Shown piece after piece: positions 39,859 through 49,539 of a DNA stretch of 64,000 nucleotides. Where the stretch lies: the NCBI GenBank assembly GCA_947444195.1, contig CANEZL010000018.1, positions 1 to 64,000 of the forward strand. The letters run 5' to 3'. Position 1 is the first letter of the stretch. The number at the start of each line of letters is the position of its first letter. The notes below the pieces were generated by a model. It did not search any database. It was not told the origin of the DNA and saw only the letters and a program-made list of their open reading frames with translations. The stretch is from Methylobacteriaceae bacterium. GTDB lineage: Bacteria; Pseudomonadota; Alphaproteobacteria; Rhizobiales; Beijerinckiaceae. The position numbers and the translations under genes were made by a program.

Positions 39859-41565
39859 ATGACCGCTGGTACCGCCCTGCAGAGCGCGCACGAGGACTTC
39901 GCCGCCCTGCTCGAGGAGAGCTTCCTCGAACACGAGATCACCGAAGGCTCCGTCGTCAAGGGTCGCGTCGTCGCGATCGAGAAGGACGTGGCCGTCATCG
40001 ACATCGGCGCCAAGACCGAGGGCCGCGTCGCCCTCAAGGAATTCTCCGGTCCCGGCCGTGACGGCGAGCTCGCCGTCGGCGACGAGGTCGAGGTCTACGT
40101 CGACCGCATCGAGAACGCGCTCGGCGAGGCCGTCATCTCGCGCGACAAGGCCCGCCGCGAGGAGTCCTGGGTCAAGCTCGAGAAGGCCTTCGAGGCCAAC
40201 GAGCGCGTCACCGGCACGATCTTCAACCAGGTCAAGGGCGGCTACACCGTCGACCTCGACGGCGCCGTGGCCTTCCTGCCGCGCTCCCAGGTGGACATCC
40301 GCCCGGTGCGCGACGTGACCCCGCTGCTCGGCACGCCGCAGCCCTTCCAGATCCTCAAGATGGACCGCCGCCGCGGCAACATCGTGGTGTCGCGCCGCAC
40401 CGTGCTCGAGGAGAGCCGCGCCGAGCAGCGCTCGGAGCTGGTGGCCAACCTCGAGGAAGGTCAGGTCATCGACGGCGTCGTCAAGAACATCACCGAGTAC
40501 GGCGCCTTCGTCGATCTCGGCGGCATCGACGGCCTCTTGCACGTCACCGACATGGCGTGGCGCCGCGTGAACCACCCGTCCGAGGTCGTGACCATCGGCC
40601 AGACGGTCAAGGTCAAGATCATCAAGATCAACCACGAGACGCACCGCATCTCGCTCGGCATCAAGCAGCTCCTGGCCGATCCGTGGGAGGGCATCGCCGC
40701 CCGCTACCCCGTGGAGGCCAAGCTCAAGGGCCGCGTGACCAACATCACCGATTACGGCGCCTTCGTGGAGCTGGAGCCGGGGATCGAGGGCCTGATCCAC
40801 GTCTCCGAGATGAGCTGGACCAAGAAGAACGTCCATCCGGGCAAGATCGTCTCCACCTCCCAGGAGGTCGAGGTGCAGATCCTGGAGGTCGATCCGGTCA
40901 AGCGCCGCATCTCGCTCGGCCTCAAGCAGACCCTGCAGAACCCCTGGGAGGGCTTCGCCGAGAAGCATCCCGTGGGCTCCGAGGTCGAGGGCGAGGTCAA
41001 GAACAAGACCGAGTTCGGCCTGTTCATCGGCCTCGAGGGCGACGTCGACGGCATGGTCCACCTGTCGGATCTCGACTGGAACCGTCCCGGCGAGCAGGTC
41101 ATCGAGGAGTACAAGAAGGGCGACATGGTGCGCGCCCAGGTTCTCGACGTCGACGTCGAGAAGGAGCGCATCTCACTGGGCGTGAAGCAGCTCGGCGGCG
41201 ACCCCTTCGCCGAGGCCGGCGAGATCAAGAAGGGTCAGATCGTCACCTGCGAGGTGGTCGAGGTGAAGGATTCGGGCGTCGAGGTGAAGATCGCCGACAC
41301 CGACATGCAGACCTTCGTCCGCCGCGCCGAGCTCGCCCGCGACCGCGGCGACCAGCGTCCCGAGCGTTTCGCCGTCGGCGAGAAGTTCGACGCCCGCGTC
41401 GTGCAGTTCGACCGCAAGGCCCGCCGCGTGCAGGTCTCGATCAAGGCCCTCGAGATGGCCGAGGAGAAGGAGGCGATGGCCCAGTTCGGCTCCGCCGATT
41501 CCGGCGCCTCCCTCGGCGACATCCTCGGCGCCGCCTTCAAGAAGGCCCGCACCGACGACGAGTGA
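39859..41565 (+). CDS. rpsA: 30S ribosomal protein S1
   Basis: A 568-residue protein with six S1 RNA-binding repeats. Examples are VVKGRVVAIEKDVAVIDIGAKTEG (repeat 1), QVIDGVVKNITEYGAFVDLGGIDGLLH (repeat 3), LKGRVTNITDYGAFVELEPGIEGLIH (repeat 4) and VEGEVKNKTEFGLFIGLEGDVDGMVH (repeat 5). S1 brings mRNA to the 30S subunit. ATG 39859 follows CAGGAGAGAGA. Codon use is strongly biased, as expected for a highly expressed gene. In many alphaproteobacteria cmk and aroA precede it; here trcR does. A strong hairpin follows. Confidence 0.98.
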   Translation: MTAGTALQSAHEDFAALLEESFLEHEITEGSVVKGRVVAIEKDVAVIDIGAKTEGRVALKEFSGPGRDGELAVGDEVEVYVDRIENALGEAVISRDKARREESWVKLEKAFEANERVTGTIFNQVKGGYTVDLDGAVAFLPRSQVDIRPVRDVTPLLGTPQPFQILKMDRRRGNIVVSRRTVLEESRAEQRSELVANLEEGQVIDGVVKNITEYGAFVDLGGIDGLLHVTDMAWRRVNHPSEVVTIGQTVKVKIIKINHETHRISLGIKQLLADPWEGIAARYPVEAKLKGRVTNITDYGAFVELEPGIEGLIHVSEMSWTKKNVHPGKIVSTSQEVEVQILEVDPVKRRISLGLKQTLQNPWEGFAEKHPVGSEVEGEVKNKTEFGLFIGLEGDVDGMVHLSDLDWNRPGEQVIEEYKKGDMVRAQVLDVDVEKERISLGVKQLGGDPFAEAGEIKKGQIVTCEVVEVKDSGVEVKIADTDMQTFVRRAELARDRGDQRPERFAVGEKFDARVVQFDRKARRVQVSIKALEMAEEKEAMAQFGSADSGASLGDILGAAFKKARTDDE

Positions 41566-41583
41566 GCCTCGGACGCCGTCTCC

Positions 41584-41652
41584 GGGGCGCCCCTCGCGGG
41601 CGCCCCGGCCGGAACGAAGCCCGCGCGGGAGGCTCCTCCCGCGCGGGCTTCG
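41584..41652 (+). terminator. Two tandem hairpins terminating rpsA
   Basis: Hairpin 1 is GGGGCGCCC / GGGCGCCCC with a 5-base loop (41584-41606). Hairpin 2 is an 18-bp perfect stem, 41615-41632 with 41635-41652 and a 2-base loop, followed by CGCGTTT. The rest of the 312-bp gap 41566-41877 holds no gene; the sppA promoter was not identified. Confidence 0.8.
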
Positions 41653-41877
41653 CGTTTGAGGCGGGTGCGATCCCGGCTCCGCGAGGCGCGTCAAGCACTT
41701 GTGTCGCGTGCAGGACGGCCCGCGAGCCCGCACGACCCCCCTGGACCCGACCGAAGTTTAGGTGCAAACCGGCGCCGCTTGTGACAGGCTTGCCGCTGTC
41801 CGCGCCGATCCGAGGTTCGCGGGCCAAACAAGAACGGACCGGCCCCGGGGCCGGGCGCGCAGGGAGACCATCATCGC

Positions 41878-42861
41878 ATGGCCGCCGATCCCGAACTCCT
41901 GATCGACCGCAGGCGCCTGCGCCGCAAGCTCACCCTGTGGCGGGTGCTCGGCATCGGCGGCCTCGTGGTGGCCGCGGGCGCCGTCGGCTTCCGCGTCCGC
42001 TCCGGCACGGAGGGGCTCGGCTTCGGCGGCGTGCGCCCGCAGATCGCGCGGATCTCCGTCTCGGGCTTCATCGCGGGCAGCGAGGCCACCGCCAAGCTCA
42101 TGAAGCGCGTGGGCGAGTCCACCGCCGTCCAGGGCGTCGTCGTCGCCATCAACTCCCCCGGCGGCACCACCACCGGCTCCGAGGAGCTCTACCGCAACCT
42201 GCGCCAGCTCGCGGCCAAGAAGCCGGTCGTCGCCTTCGTGGACGGGACCGCGGCCTCGGGGGCCTACATCACCGCGCTCGCCGCCGACCACATCGTCGCC
42301 CGCGAGACCTCCCTCGTCGGCTCGATCGGCGTGCTGTTCCAGTATCCGGAGGCCTCGGGCCTCCTCGACAAGATCGGCGTGAAGGTCGAGGCGATCAAAT
42401 CCTCGCCCCTGAAGGCCGAGCCCTCGGGCTTCGCGCCCACGCCCCCGGAGGCGCGCGCCGCCCTCGCGGCGGTGGTCGGCGACACCTATGCCTGGTTCAA
42501 GGGGCTCGTGGCCGAGCGCCGCGGGATGAGCGAGGCGCAGCTCGCCACGGTGGCCGACGGGCGCGTGTTCACCGGGCGCCAGAGCGTGCCCCTGAAGCTC
42601 GTGGACGAGCTCGGCGGCGAGCGGCAGGCGATCGCGTGGCTCGAGAGCGCGCGCAAGGTCGAGAAGGGGCTGCCGGTCACCGACTGGAAGCCGCGCACGG
42701 ATTCGAAGTTCGGCCTGTGGTCGGTCCTCGGCCTCGGCGCCGACCTCGCCGGGCTCGACGCGGCGGCCGCGCATCTGCGCCGCCTCGGCACCGAGACGCA
42801 GGCGGTCGCGCAGGGCGGCCTCCTCGCCGTGTGGCGCCCGGGCGTCGAGACCGCGCCCTGA
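41878..42861 (+). CDS. sppA: Signal peptide peptidase SppA, short form
   Basis: A 327-residue membrane-anchored Ser/Lys peptidase that degrades cleaved signal peptides. One N-terminal helix ([16 protein letters not shown]) anchors it, with the catalytic domain outside. [19 protein letters not shown], then [22 protein letters not shown] with Ser127, and [11 protein letters not shown] with Lys179, are spaced 52 residues apart, exactly as Ser147 and Lys199 in Bacillus SppA. The C-terminal 50 residues are variable. It precedes ihfB. Confidence 0.95.
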   Translation: MAADPELLIDRRRLRRKLTLWRVLGIGGLVVAAGAVGFRVRSGTEGLGFGGVRPQIARISVSGFIAGSEATAKLMKRVGESTAVQGVVVAINSPGGTTTGSEELYRNLRQLAAKKPVVAFVDGTAASGAYITALAADHIVARETSLVGSIGVLFQYPEASGLLDKIGVKVEAIKSSPLKAEPSGFAPTPPEARAALAAVVGDTYAWFKGLVAERRGMSEAQLATVADGRVFTGRQSVPLKLVDELGGERQAIAWLESARKVEKGLPVTDWKPRTDSKFGLWSVLGLGADLAGLDAAAAHLRRLGTETQAVAQGGLLAVWRPGVETAP

Positions 42862-42940
42862 TCCGGCAGCAGCCCTCGATCCCGTCTCGAACCGGCCCGG
42901 TTCGGTCCGCCGTGTGATCCTTCGGGAAGACCAGAACGCC

Positions 42941-43255
42941 ATGATCAAGTCGGAGCTCGTTCTCAGAATCGCCGAGCGCAACCCGCATCTCTACCAGCGG
43001 GACGTCGAGATCCTGGTCAACGCGATCCTCGACACCATCGCGGACGCGCTCGCCCGCGGCGACCGGGTGGAACTGCGCGGCTTCGGCGCCTTCTCCGTGA
43101 AGCGCCGCGAGGCGCGGCGCGGGCGCAACCCGCGCACCGGTGCCGCCGTTGCCGTGTCCGAGAAGGCGATCCCCGTGTTCAAGACCGGCAAGGAGATGCG
43201 CCAGCGTCTCAACGCGGCCGGGATCGGCGAGGGTCCGGTCGAGGCGGGCGCCTGA
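42941..43255 (+). CDS. ihfB: Integration host factor beta subunit
   Basis: A 104-residue DNA-bending protein. [33 protein letters not shown] is the helical dimer part, and [25 protein letters not shown] is the DNA-binding beta arm with the conserved Pro. [20 protein letters not shown] closes the fold. ATG 42941 is the family start; an upstream in-frame ATG (42914) would add nine residues. The order rpsA - ihfB - LapA - trpF - trpB is common in alphaproteobacteria, here with sppA between rpsA and ihfB. Confidence 0.97.
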   Translation: MIKSELVLRIAERNPHLYQRDVEILVNAILDTIADALARGDRVELRGFGAFSVKRREARRGRNPRTGAAVAVSEKAIPVFKTGKEMRQRLNAAGIGEGPVEAGA

Positions 43256-43294
43256 GGTGGTTGCGCCCTCGCGGGCGGGTTTGGAGTGATAGCG

Positions 43295-43651
43295 ATGATC
43301 CGGTTCCTCAAGGGGTTGGTCCTGCTGCCGGTGGCGGTGCTGGTGATCCTGCTGGCGGTCGCCAACCGTGCCCCCGTGACCCTCTCCCTCGATCCCTTCT
43401 CCGAGATCCCCGTCTTCAAGGCGACCCTGCCGCTCTACGCGATCCTGTTCGGCGCGGTGGCGCTCGGCATCGTGATCGGCGGCGTCTTCACCTGGCTCGG
43501 CCAGGGCCGGGTGCGCCGCACCGCCCGCAGCCGCGGGCGCACCGTGCGCCGCCTGGAGGAGGAGACCACCCGCCTGCGCGGCGCCCTGCCCGAGGCCGCC
43601 CCCGTCGCGCCCGGCCTGCCGGCCCGCACGGCCCTGCCCGCCCCGCGCTGA
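43295..43651 (+). CDS. LapA-domain membrane protein
   Basis: A 118-residue protein with two membrane helices (LKGLVLLPVAVLVILLAVANRAPVTLSLDP and LPLYAILFGAVALGIVIGGVFTWLGQG) and a basic cytoplasmic tail, the plan of the LapA/DUF1049 domain linked to lipopolysaccharide assembly. NRAPVTLSLDPF is the family mark. ATG 43295 is 8 bases after TTGGAG. It ends 4 bp before trpF. Confidence 0.85.
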   Translation: MIRFLKGLVLLPVAVLVILLAVANRAPVTLSLDPFSEIPVFKATLPLYAILFGAVALGIVIGGVFTWLGQGRVRRTARSRGRTVRRLEEETTRLRGALPEAAPVAPGLPARTALPAPR

Positions 43652-43655
43652 GTCC

Positions 43656-44357
43656 TTGGTCACCCGCGTCAAGATCTGCGGCCTGAGCACGCCGGCGACG
43701 CTGGCCGCCGCCCTCGATGCGGGGGCCGACCTCGTCGGCTTCGTGCATTTCCCGAAGAGCCCGCGCCATCTCGACTGGCCTGCCGCGCGGGCGCTGGCCG
43801 CCGCGGTGCGCGGCCGGGCCGAGCGGGTGGTGCTCCTCGTCGATCCCGACGACGCGACCCTGAGGGCGGCCCTCGAGAGCGTCGCCCCCGACCTGATCCA
43901 GCTCCACGGCCGCGAGAGCCCCGAGCGCGTCGCCGCGATCCGGGCACTTGCCGGGCGCCCGGTGATGAAGGCCCTCGGCATCGCGACGTCGGCCGACCTC
44001 GCACGGCTCGCGGACTACGCGGGTGCCGACCGCCTGCTCCTCGACGCCAAGCCGCCCCCGGGTGCCGCGCTCCCCGGCGGCAACGGCCTGCCCTTCGACT
44101 GGACCCTCCTCGCGGGCGCCCGGCTGCCCGCGGACTGGATGCTCTCGGGGGGGCTGCGGCCGGAGACGGCGGCCGAGGCCGTCGCCCGCACGGGGGCGCC
44201 CGCCCTCGACGTCTCCTCCGGCGTCGAGCGGGCGCCGGGGGTGAAGGATCCGGACCTGATCGCGGCCTTCGTCGCGGCGGTGCGGGCAAGGGCCGCGCCG
44301 GAGCCGGCCTCCGCCGACGCGGCGGGCCTCTTGGCGAGGCCGCCGCACGGGGTCTAA
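43656..44357 (+). CDS. trpF: Phosphoribosylanthranilate isomerase
   Basis: A 233-residue TIM-barrel enzyme of tryptophan synthesis. TRVKICGLSTPATLAAALDAGADLVGFVHFPKSPR holds catalytic Cys8, LIQLHGRESPERV is conserved, LLLDAKPPPGA has the catalytic Asp, and LSGGLRPETAAEAV and ALDVSSGVERAPGVKDPDLI bind phosphate. It starts at TTG 43656; no ATG or GTG fits. The C-terminal 20 residues are extra to the family. It is followed by trpB 51 bp on. Confidence 0.95.
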   Translation: MVTRVKICGLSTPATLAAALDAGADLVGFVHFPKSPRHLDWPAARALAAAVRGRAERVVLLVDPDDATLRAALESVAPDLIQLHGRESPERVAAIRALAGRPVMKALGIATSADLARLADYAGADRLLLDAKPPPGAALPGGNGLPFDWTLLAGARLPADWMLSGGLRPETAAEAVARTGAPALDVSSGVERAPGVKDPDLIAAFVAAVRARAAPEPASADAAGLLARPPHGV

Positions 44358-44408
44358 AGCAGGCGGCAAAGCACGGGCGCCCGCGCCCGGCCTGCCGAGG
44401 ATTGCCCC

Positions 44409-45650
44409 GTGACCGTCGCTCTGACCCCGAACTCCTTCCGCACCGGCCCCGACGAGCGCGGGCGCTTCGGCATCTTCGGCGGCCGCTTCGTGGCCGAGAC
44501 CCTGATGCCGCTGATCCTCGACCTGGAGAAGGCCTATGCCGAGGCCAAGGCCGATCCGGGGTTCCGGGCGGACATGGAATCCTACGGCACGCACTATATC
44601 GGCCGGCCGAGCCCGCTCTACTACGCCGAGCGCCTGACCGAGCACCTGCGCGCCAGGGCGCCAGCGGGCAACGGCGCGAAGATCTACTTCAAGCGCGAGG
44701 AGTTGAACCACACCGGCTCGCACAAGGTGAACAACGTGCTCGGCCAGATCCTGCTCGCCCGCCGCATGGGCAAGCCGCGGATCATCGCCGAGACGGGGGC
44801 GGGCCAGCACGGGGTCGCCACCGCCACGCTCTGCGCCCGCTTCGGCCTGAAATGCGTGGTCTACATGGGCGCCGTCGACGTGGCCCGGCAGGCGCCCAAC
44901 GTCTTCCGCATGAAGATGCTCGGCGCCGAGGTCGTGCCGGTGGAATCCGGCACCAAGACCCTGAAGGACGCCATGAACGAGGCGCTGCGCGACTGGGTCA
45001 CCAACGTCACCGACACCTTCTACTGCATCGGCACGGTGGCGGGTCCCCACCCCTACCCGGCCATGGTGCGCGACTTCCAGGCGGTGATCGGCGTCGAGAC
45101 GAAGCAGCAGATGCTGGCCCTTGAGGGGCGGCTTCCCGATTCGCTGATCGCCTGCATCGGCGGCGGCTCGAACGCGATGGGCCTGTTCCACCCCTTCCTC
45201 GACGACCGCGAGGTCGAGATCTTCGGCGTGGAGGCGGCCGGCCACGGCGTCGAGAGCGGGCTGCACGCGGCCTCCCTCACGGGCGGGCGGCCCGGCGTGC
45301 TGCACGGCAACCGCACCTACCTCCTCATGGACGGGGACGGCCAGATCAGCGACGCGCACTCGATCTCGGCGGGCCTCGACTATCCGGGCATCGGCCCCGA
45401 GCACGCCTGGCTCCACGAGATGGGCCGCGTCACCTACCTCTCGGCCACCGATGCCGAGACCCTGGAGGCGTTCAAGCTCTGCTCGATGCTGGAGGGCATC
45501 ATCCCGGCCCTGGAGCCGGCCCACGCCCTCTCCAAGGTGCTCGAACTCGCTACCCAACGGCCGGCCGACCACCTCATGGTGCTCAACCTCTCCGGCCGCG
45601 GCGACAAGGACATCCCGCAGGTGGCCGAGATCTTCGGCACGCGGCTCTGA
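44409..45650 (+). CDS. trpB: Tryptophan synthase beta subunit
   Basis: A 413-residue PLP enzyme that joins indole and serine. [33 protein letters not shown] (PLP Lys106), [36 protein letters not shown] (phosphate loop) and [13 protein letters not shown] are all present. It starts at GTG 44409. trpA, often the next gene in this order, is not here; instead a terminator and a convergent MFS gene follow. Confidence 0.97.
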   Translation: MTVALTPNSFRTGPDERGRFGIFGGRFVAETLMPLILDLEKAYAEAKADPGFRADMESYGTHYIGRPSPLYYAERLTEHLRARAPAGNGAKIYFKREELNHTGSHKVNNVLGQILLARRMGKPRIIAETGAGQHGVATATLCARFGLKCVVYMGAVDVARQAPNVFRMKMLGAEVVPVESGTKTLKDAMNEALRDWVTNVTDTFYCIGTVAGPHPYPAMVRDFQAVIGVETKQQMLALEGRLPDSLIACIGGGSNAMGLFHPFLDDREVEIFGVEAAGHGVESGLHAASLTGGRPGVLHGNRTYLLMDGDGQISDAHSISAGLDYPGIGPEHAWLHEMGRVTYLSATDAETLEAFKLCSMLEGIIPALEPAHALSKVLELATQRPADHLMVLNLSGRGDKDIPQVAEIFGTRL

Positions 45651-45667
45651 TCCGTCGCGCCGGCTTT

Positions 45668-45692
45668 CCCTCTCCCGCTTCAAGGGGGAGGG
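45668..45692. terminator. Terminator between trpB and the convergent MFS gene
   Basis: CCCTCTCCC, a GCTTCAA loop and GGGGGAGGG form a 9-bp stem with one G-T wobble. It lies 18 bp after the trpB stop and 29 bp from the stop of the convergent gene, so it can serve both. Confidence 0.65.
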
Positions 45693-45720
45693 AGAGCGCG
45701 GAGCCGCCTGCCCCTCTCGA

Positions 45721-46938
45721 TCAGACTGTCCCCGGCGGCCGCGCCGCCAGCGCCCGGCGGGCGACGACGAGCGACAGGCCGAGATTGAGCGCGGCGACCG
45801 CGAGCATCAGGCCGAGCAGCGCGTCCGGCCCGAAATGGCCGGAGACGTAGCCGCAGACCACCGGCGTCGCCGCCTGGCCCAGCAGGGCCGGCCGTGCGAG
45901 GCGGCCCATCGCGGCGGCGTAGTCGCGCTGGCCGTAGAGGGCGAGCGGCAGGGTGCCGCGCACCACCGTGCGCATGCCGTTGCCCGCGCCGTAGAGGATG
46001 ATGGCGAGCCAGGCGAGGGCGGGCGCGACCGCGAGCAGGGCGAGGCCGAGGGCGACGCTCCCGCTCGACACCAGCAGCGCGTAGGCCGGGTGCGCCCCCC
46101 GCCCGAAGGCCAGTTCGAGGATGCGCGCGCCCACCTGCGAGGGCCCGATCAGGGCGCTGAGGGCGACCGCGGTGGCGAGCGCGATGCCCTGGGCCTGCAG
46201 GAGCAGGAGAAGCTGCACGGCCACCGCCGTCATCAGGATCGCCGCCGTGGTGAAGGTGAGGGCGAGGAGCCCCTCCCCCGGCAGCCGGGCCGAGCCCTCC
46301 GGCTGGGGGGCGACCGCCGGGGCCGCCTCCGCCTCGGCCCGCTCGGGGGCCGGCAGGACGCGGGCGAAGATCGGCACGACCACCAGGACGGAGAGCGCCG
46401 CGTAGGCGAGGCAGGCCCCGCGCCAGCCCACATGCTCCACCATCAGGCTGGTCGCCGGCCAGCACAGGCTCACCGCGAAGCCGGAGGCGATGGCGATCTG
46501 CGTCATCGCCCCGCGCGCGGCCGTGCCGTAGGCTTGGCCGATGGCGGCGAAGAGCGGGTCGTAGAGGCAGGCCGCCATGCCGAGGCCGATCACCAGCCAG
46601 GCGGCGAGGTAGAGCGGCAGGGTCGGCGCCAGGGCCAGCAGCACCAGCCCCGCGGCGAGGACGAGGGTGCCCGCGATCAGGACGGCTTGGCCGCCGTGCC
46701 GCCGGATCCGCCGGCCGATCCAGGGCGAGAGCAGGCCGGAGACCAGGATGGCGAGGGACAGGGCGCCCACGACCGCCCCCTGCGGCCAGCCGGTGGTGTC
46801 CACCACGGGGTCGGCGACCACCGCGATCAGGTAGAACGAGCCGCCCCAGAGGATGATCTGCGTGAGCCCGAGCGCGGCGTTGCCGGCGAGGGACGGGGCG
46901 GCGCGGCGTGCGGTCTGTTCGGCGCTGGGCTCTGGCAC
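45721..46938 (-). CDS. MFS transporter, likely organic-acid permease
   Basis: A 405-residue transporter with about twelve membrane helices. LTQIILWGGSFYLIAVVADPVV opens the fold; WIGRRIRRHGGQAVLIAG is the charged loop between helices 2 and 3; a Glu/Pro-rich central loop (PAPERAEAEAAPAVAPQPEG) divides the halves. It starts at GTG 46938 behind GGGAG; the frame runs upstream but with an unlikely sequence. It is divergent from the acyl-CoA dehydrogenase operon, which suggests that it carries that pathway's substrate; this is inference. Confidence 0.82.
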   Translation of the reverse strand: MPEPSAEQTARRAAPSLAGNAALGLTQIILWGGSFYLIAVVADPVVDTTGWPQGAVVGALSLAILVSGLLSPWIGRRIRRHGGQAVLIAGTLVLAAGLVLLALAPTLPLYLAAWLVIGLGMAACLYDPLFAAIGQAYGTAARGAMTQIAIASGFAVSLCWPATSLMVEHVGWRGACLAYAALSVLVVVPIFARVLPAPERAEAEAAPAVAPQPEGSARLPGEGLLALTFTTAAILMTAVAVQLLLLLQAQGIALATAVALSALIGPSQVGARILELAFGRGAHPAYALLVSSGSVALGLALLAVAPALAWLAIILYGAGNGMRTVVRGTLPLALYGQRDYAAAMGRLARPALLGQAATPVVCGYVSGHFGPDALLGLMLAVAALNLGLSLVVARRALAARPPGTV

Positions 46939-47209
46939 GGACGAGGAACTCCCGATCCCGCCGCGCGGAAGGCCGGCCTGCACGGGCGCCCGGTCCGGAC
47001 CGGACGATGCGCGGCGAGCTAGAACTTTCCGATATGGCGCGCGGTTGCAGGTTGTATTAGCGTCGGTCTTCCGCGTTCGATAGTCCATTTTCAAGAGTTT
47101 CGAAGATGTGCCGCGCACGAACGCGGCTGTTGCTGCCCGCAAGCGGTGGCGGTTCCTTTGCGTTCGCGCGAAGCGTCCGCGCCTGGACGGACATTCAGGG
47201 AGGACACGG
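46939..47209. promoter_or_regulatory. Divergent promoter region between the MFS gene and the CoA operon
   Basis: A 271-bp gap with an AT-rich centre (about 47025-47105: GGTTGTATTAGCG, CGATAGTCCATTTTCAAGAG). Boxes for each direction could not be fixed with confidence. No regulator gene is adjacent. Confidence 0.4.
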
Positions 47210-48373
47210 GTGCAGACGATCGATCAGGGTCAGCATCAGGACATCCGCGACGCGGTGCGCGCGCTCTGCGCGGAGTTCCCGGCCGAGTACCACCGCAGGA
47301 TCGACGAGGCCCGCGGCTACCCGGAAGCCTTCGTGGACGCGCTGACCAAGGCCGGCTGGATGGCGGCCCTCATCCCCGAAGCCTATGGCGGCTCCGGCCT
47401 CGGCCTCACCGAAGCCTCCGTCATCATGGAGGAGATCAACCGCTCGGGCGGCAATTCCGGCGCCTGCCACGGGCAGATGTACAACATGAACACGCTGGTG
47501 CGGCACGGCTCCGAGGCGCAGCGCCAGCACTACCTGCCGAAGATCGCGGCGGGCGAACTGCGCCTGCAATCCATGGGCGTCACCGAGCCGACGGCCGGCA
47601 CCGACACCACCAAGATCAAGACCACCGCGGTGCGCAGGGGCGACCGCTGGGTGATCAACGGCCAGAAGGTCTGGATCTCGCGCGTCCAGCACTCCGACCT
47701 GATGATCCTGCTCGCCCGCACCACGCCGCTCGATCAGGTGAGGAAGAAGTCCGAAGGGCTGTCGATCTTCCTCGTGGACCTGCACGAGGCGCAGAAGAAG
47801 GGCATGAGCGTCCGCCCGATCCTCAACATGGTCAACCACGAGACCAACGAGCTGTTCTTCGACGAGCTGGAGATCCCGGCCGAGAACCTGATCGGCGAGG
47901 AGGGCCAGGGCTTCAAGTACATCCTCACCGGGCTGAACGCCGAGCGCGTGCTGATCGCGGCCGAATGCATCGGCGACGGCTACTGGTTCATCGACAAGGT
48001 CACCGCCTACGCCAAGGAACGCACGGTGTTCGGCCGCCCGATCGGCCAGAACCAGGGCGTGCAGTTCCCCATCGCGGAGAGCTTCATCGAGGTCGAGGCG
48101 GCCAACCTGATGCGCTACGAGGCCTGCCGCCGCTACGACGCGGGCGAGCCCTGCGGGGCGCAGGCCAACATGGCCAAGTACCTCGCCGCCAAGGCGAGCT
48201 GGGAGGCGGCCAATGCCTGCATCCAGTTCCACGGCGGCTTCGGCTTCGCCGCCGAGTACGATGTCGAGCGCAAGTTCCGCGAGACGCGCCTCTACCAGGT
48301 GGCGCCGATCTCCACGAACCTGATCCTCTCCTACGTGGCCGAGCACATCCTCGGCCTGCCCCGCTCCTTCTGA
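47210..48373 (+). CDS. Acyl-CoA dehydrogenase family protein
   Basis: A 387-residue flavoenzyme. It has the three-domain plan: LIPEAYGGSGLGLTEASVIMEEI, SMGVTEPTAGTDTTKIKTTA (FAD loop), INGQKVWISRVQHSDLMILLART and KERTVFGRPIGQNQGVQFPIAE. The end (FGFAAEYDVERKFRETRLYQVAPISTNLI) lacks the E-G-T that carries the catalytic Glu in many family members, so the base must be elsewhere or the reaction differs. GTG 47210 follows CAGGGAGG at 7 bases. First gene of a four-gene operon; a similar enzyme lies in the itaconate locus of Pseudomonas aeruginosa. Confidence 0.88.
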   Translation: MQTIDQGQHQDIRDAVRALCAEFPAEYHRRIDEARGYPEAFVDALTKAGWMAALIPEAYGGSGLGLTEASVIMEEINRSGGNSGACHGQMYNMNTLVRHGSEAQRQHYLPKIAAGELRLQSMGVTEPTAGTDTTKIKTTAVRRGDRWVINGQKVWISRVQHSDLMILLARTTPLDQVRKKSEGLSIFLVDLHEAQKKGMSVRPILNMVNHETNELFFDELEIPAENLIGEEGQGFKYILTGLNAERVLIAAECIGDGYWFIDKVTAYAKERTVFGRPIGQNQGVQFPIAESFIEVEAANLMRYEACRRYDAGEPCGAQANMAKYLAAKASWEAANACIQFHGGFGFAAEYDVERKFRETRLYQVAPISTNLILSYVAEHILGLPRSF

Positions 48374-48386
48374 AGGGTCGCTTCCG

Positions 48387-49511
48387 ATGACCGGCCGGCT
48401 TCCCCTCGCAGGACTCACCGTCGTCGCCGTCGAGCAGGCGGTGGCGGCCCCGTTCTGCTCGTCGCGGCTCGCGGATGCGGGCGCGCGGGTGATCAAGATC
48501 GAGCGGCCGGAGGGCGACTTCGCCCGCGGCTACGACGACGTCGCGCCGGGGGGGCAGTCGAGCTACTTCGTCTGGCTCAACCGCGGCAAGGAATCCGCGG
48601 TGATCGACCTCGCCACCGAGGCGGGCCGGGCGGAACTCCGGGCCCTGATCGCGGGCGCCGACGTGCTCCTCCAGAACCTCAAGCCCGGCGCCCTGGAGCG
48701 GATGGGGCTCGGGGTCGAGACCCTCTGCCGCGAGTTCCCGCGCCTGATCGCCTGCTCGATCAGCGGCTACGGCGAAGTCGGGCCCCTGGCGAGCCGCAAG
48801 GCCTACGACCTCCTGATCCAGGCCGAATCCGGCCTCGCCTCGATCACCGGCGGCCCCGAATCGGCGGCCCGCGTCGGCATCTCCATCGTCGACATCGCCA
48901 CCGGCGCCACCGCGCACGCGGCGATCCTCGAGGCGCTGATCGCCCGCGGCATCACCGGCCGGGGCGCCGACATCCGGGTCTCGATGTTCGACGTGATGGC
49001 CGACTGGCTCACCGTGCCGCTGCTCCATGCCGAGGGCGGCCGGGCGCCCAAGCGCGTCGGGCTCGCCCACCCCTCCATCGCCCCCTACGGCGTGTTCGCG
49101 ACCCGCGACGCCAAGCCGATCCTGATCTCGATCCAGAGCGAGCGGGAATGGCGGAGCTTCTGCACCCTGTTCCTGCGCGATCCGGAGGCGATCACGGATC
49201 CGCGCTTCGCCAGCAACGTCGCCCGCACGAAGAACCGGGCGGAGACCGACGCCCTTGTCGCCCGCGTCTTCGCGGAGCTCGGCGAGGACGAGGCGGTGGC
49301 CCGCCTGAGCGAGGCCGACGTCGCCTTCGCCTCGGTCAACGACATGGCGGCGCTCTCAGGCCACCCGCATCTGCGCCGCATCCGCGTGGAGACGCCGGCG
49401 GGCCCGGTCGCCTTCCCGGCCCCCGCCGCCATCGTGCAGGGCGAGGAGCGGGCCTATGGCCCCGTGCCGGGCCTCGGCCGCGGGGCGGGCGCGAAGCGCC
49501 CCCTCCCCTGA
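48387..49511 (+). CDS. Family III CoA-transferase (CaiB/BaiF)
   Basis: A 374-residue CoA-transferase. LAGLTVVAVEQAVAAPFCSSRLADAGARVIKIERPEGDFARGYDD is the family opening, NLKPGALERMGLGVETLC follows, and YDLLIQAESGL holds the catalytic Asp of this class. VGISIVDIATGATAHAAILEALIAR is also conserved. It moves CoA between acids, probably from succinyl- or acetyl-CoA to the substrate. Its start is 13 bp after the dehydrogenase stop. Neighbours suggest a C5 or C6 di/tricarboxylate substrate. Confidence 0.9.
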   Translation: MTGRLPLAGLTVVAVEQAVAAPFCSSRLADAGARVIKIERPEGDFARGYDDVAPGGQSSYFVWLNRGKESAVIDLATEAGRAELRALIAGADVLLQNLKPGALERMGLGVETLCREFPRLIACSISGYGEVGPLASRKAYDLLIQAESGLASITGGPESAARVGISIVDIATGATAHAAILEALIARGITGRGADIRVSMFDVMADWLTVPLLHAEGGRAPKRVGLAHPSIAPYGVFATRDAKPILISIQSEREWRSFCTLFLRDPEAITDPRFASNVARTKNRAETDALVARVFAELGEDEAVARLSEADVAFASVNDMAALSGHPHLRRIRVETPAGPVAFPAPAAIVQGEERAYGPVPGLGRGAGAKRPLP

Positions 49512-49539
49512 ACCTCCTCCCAGATCCGGAGCCCGGCCC

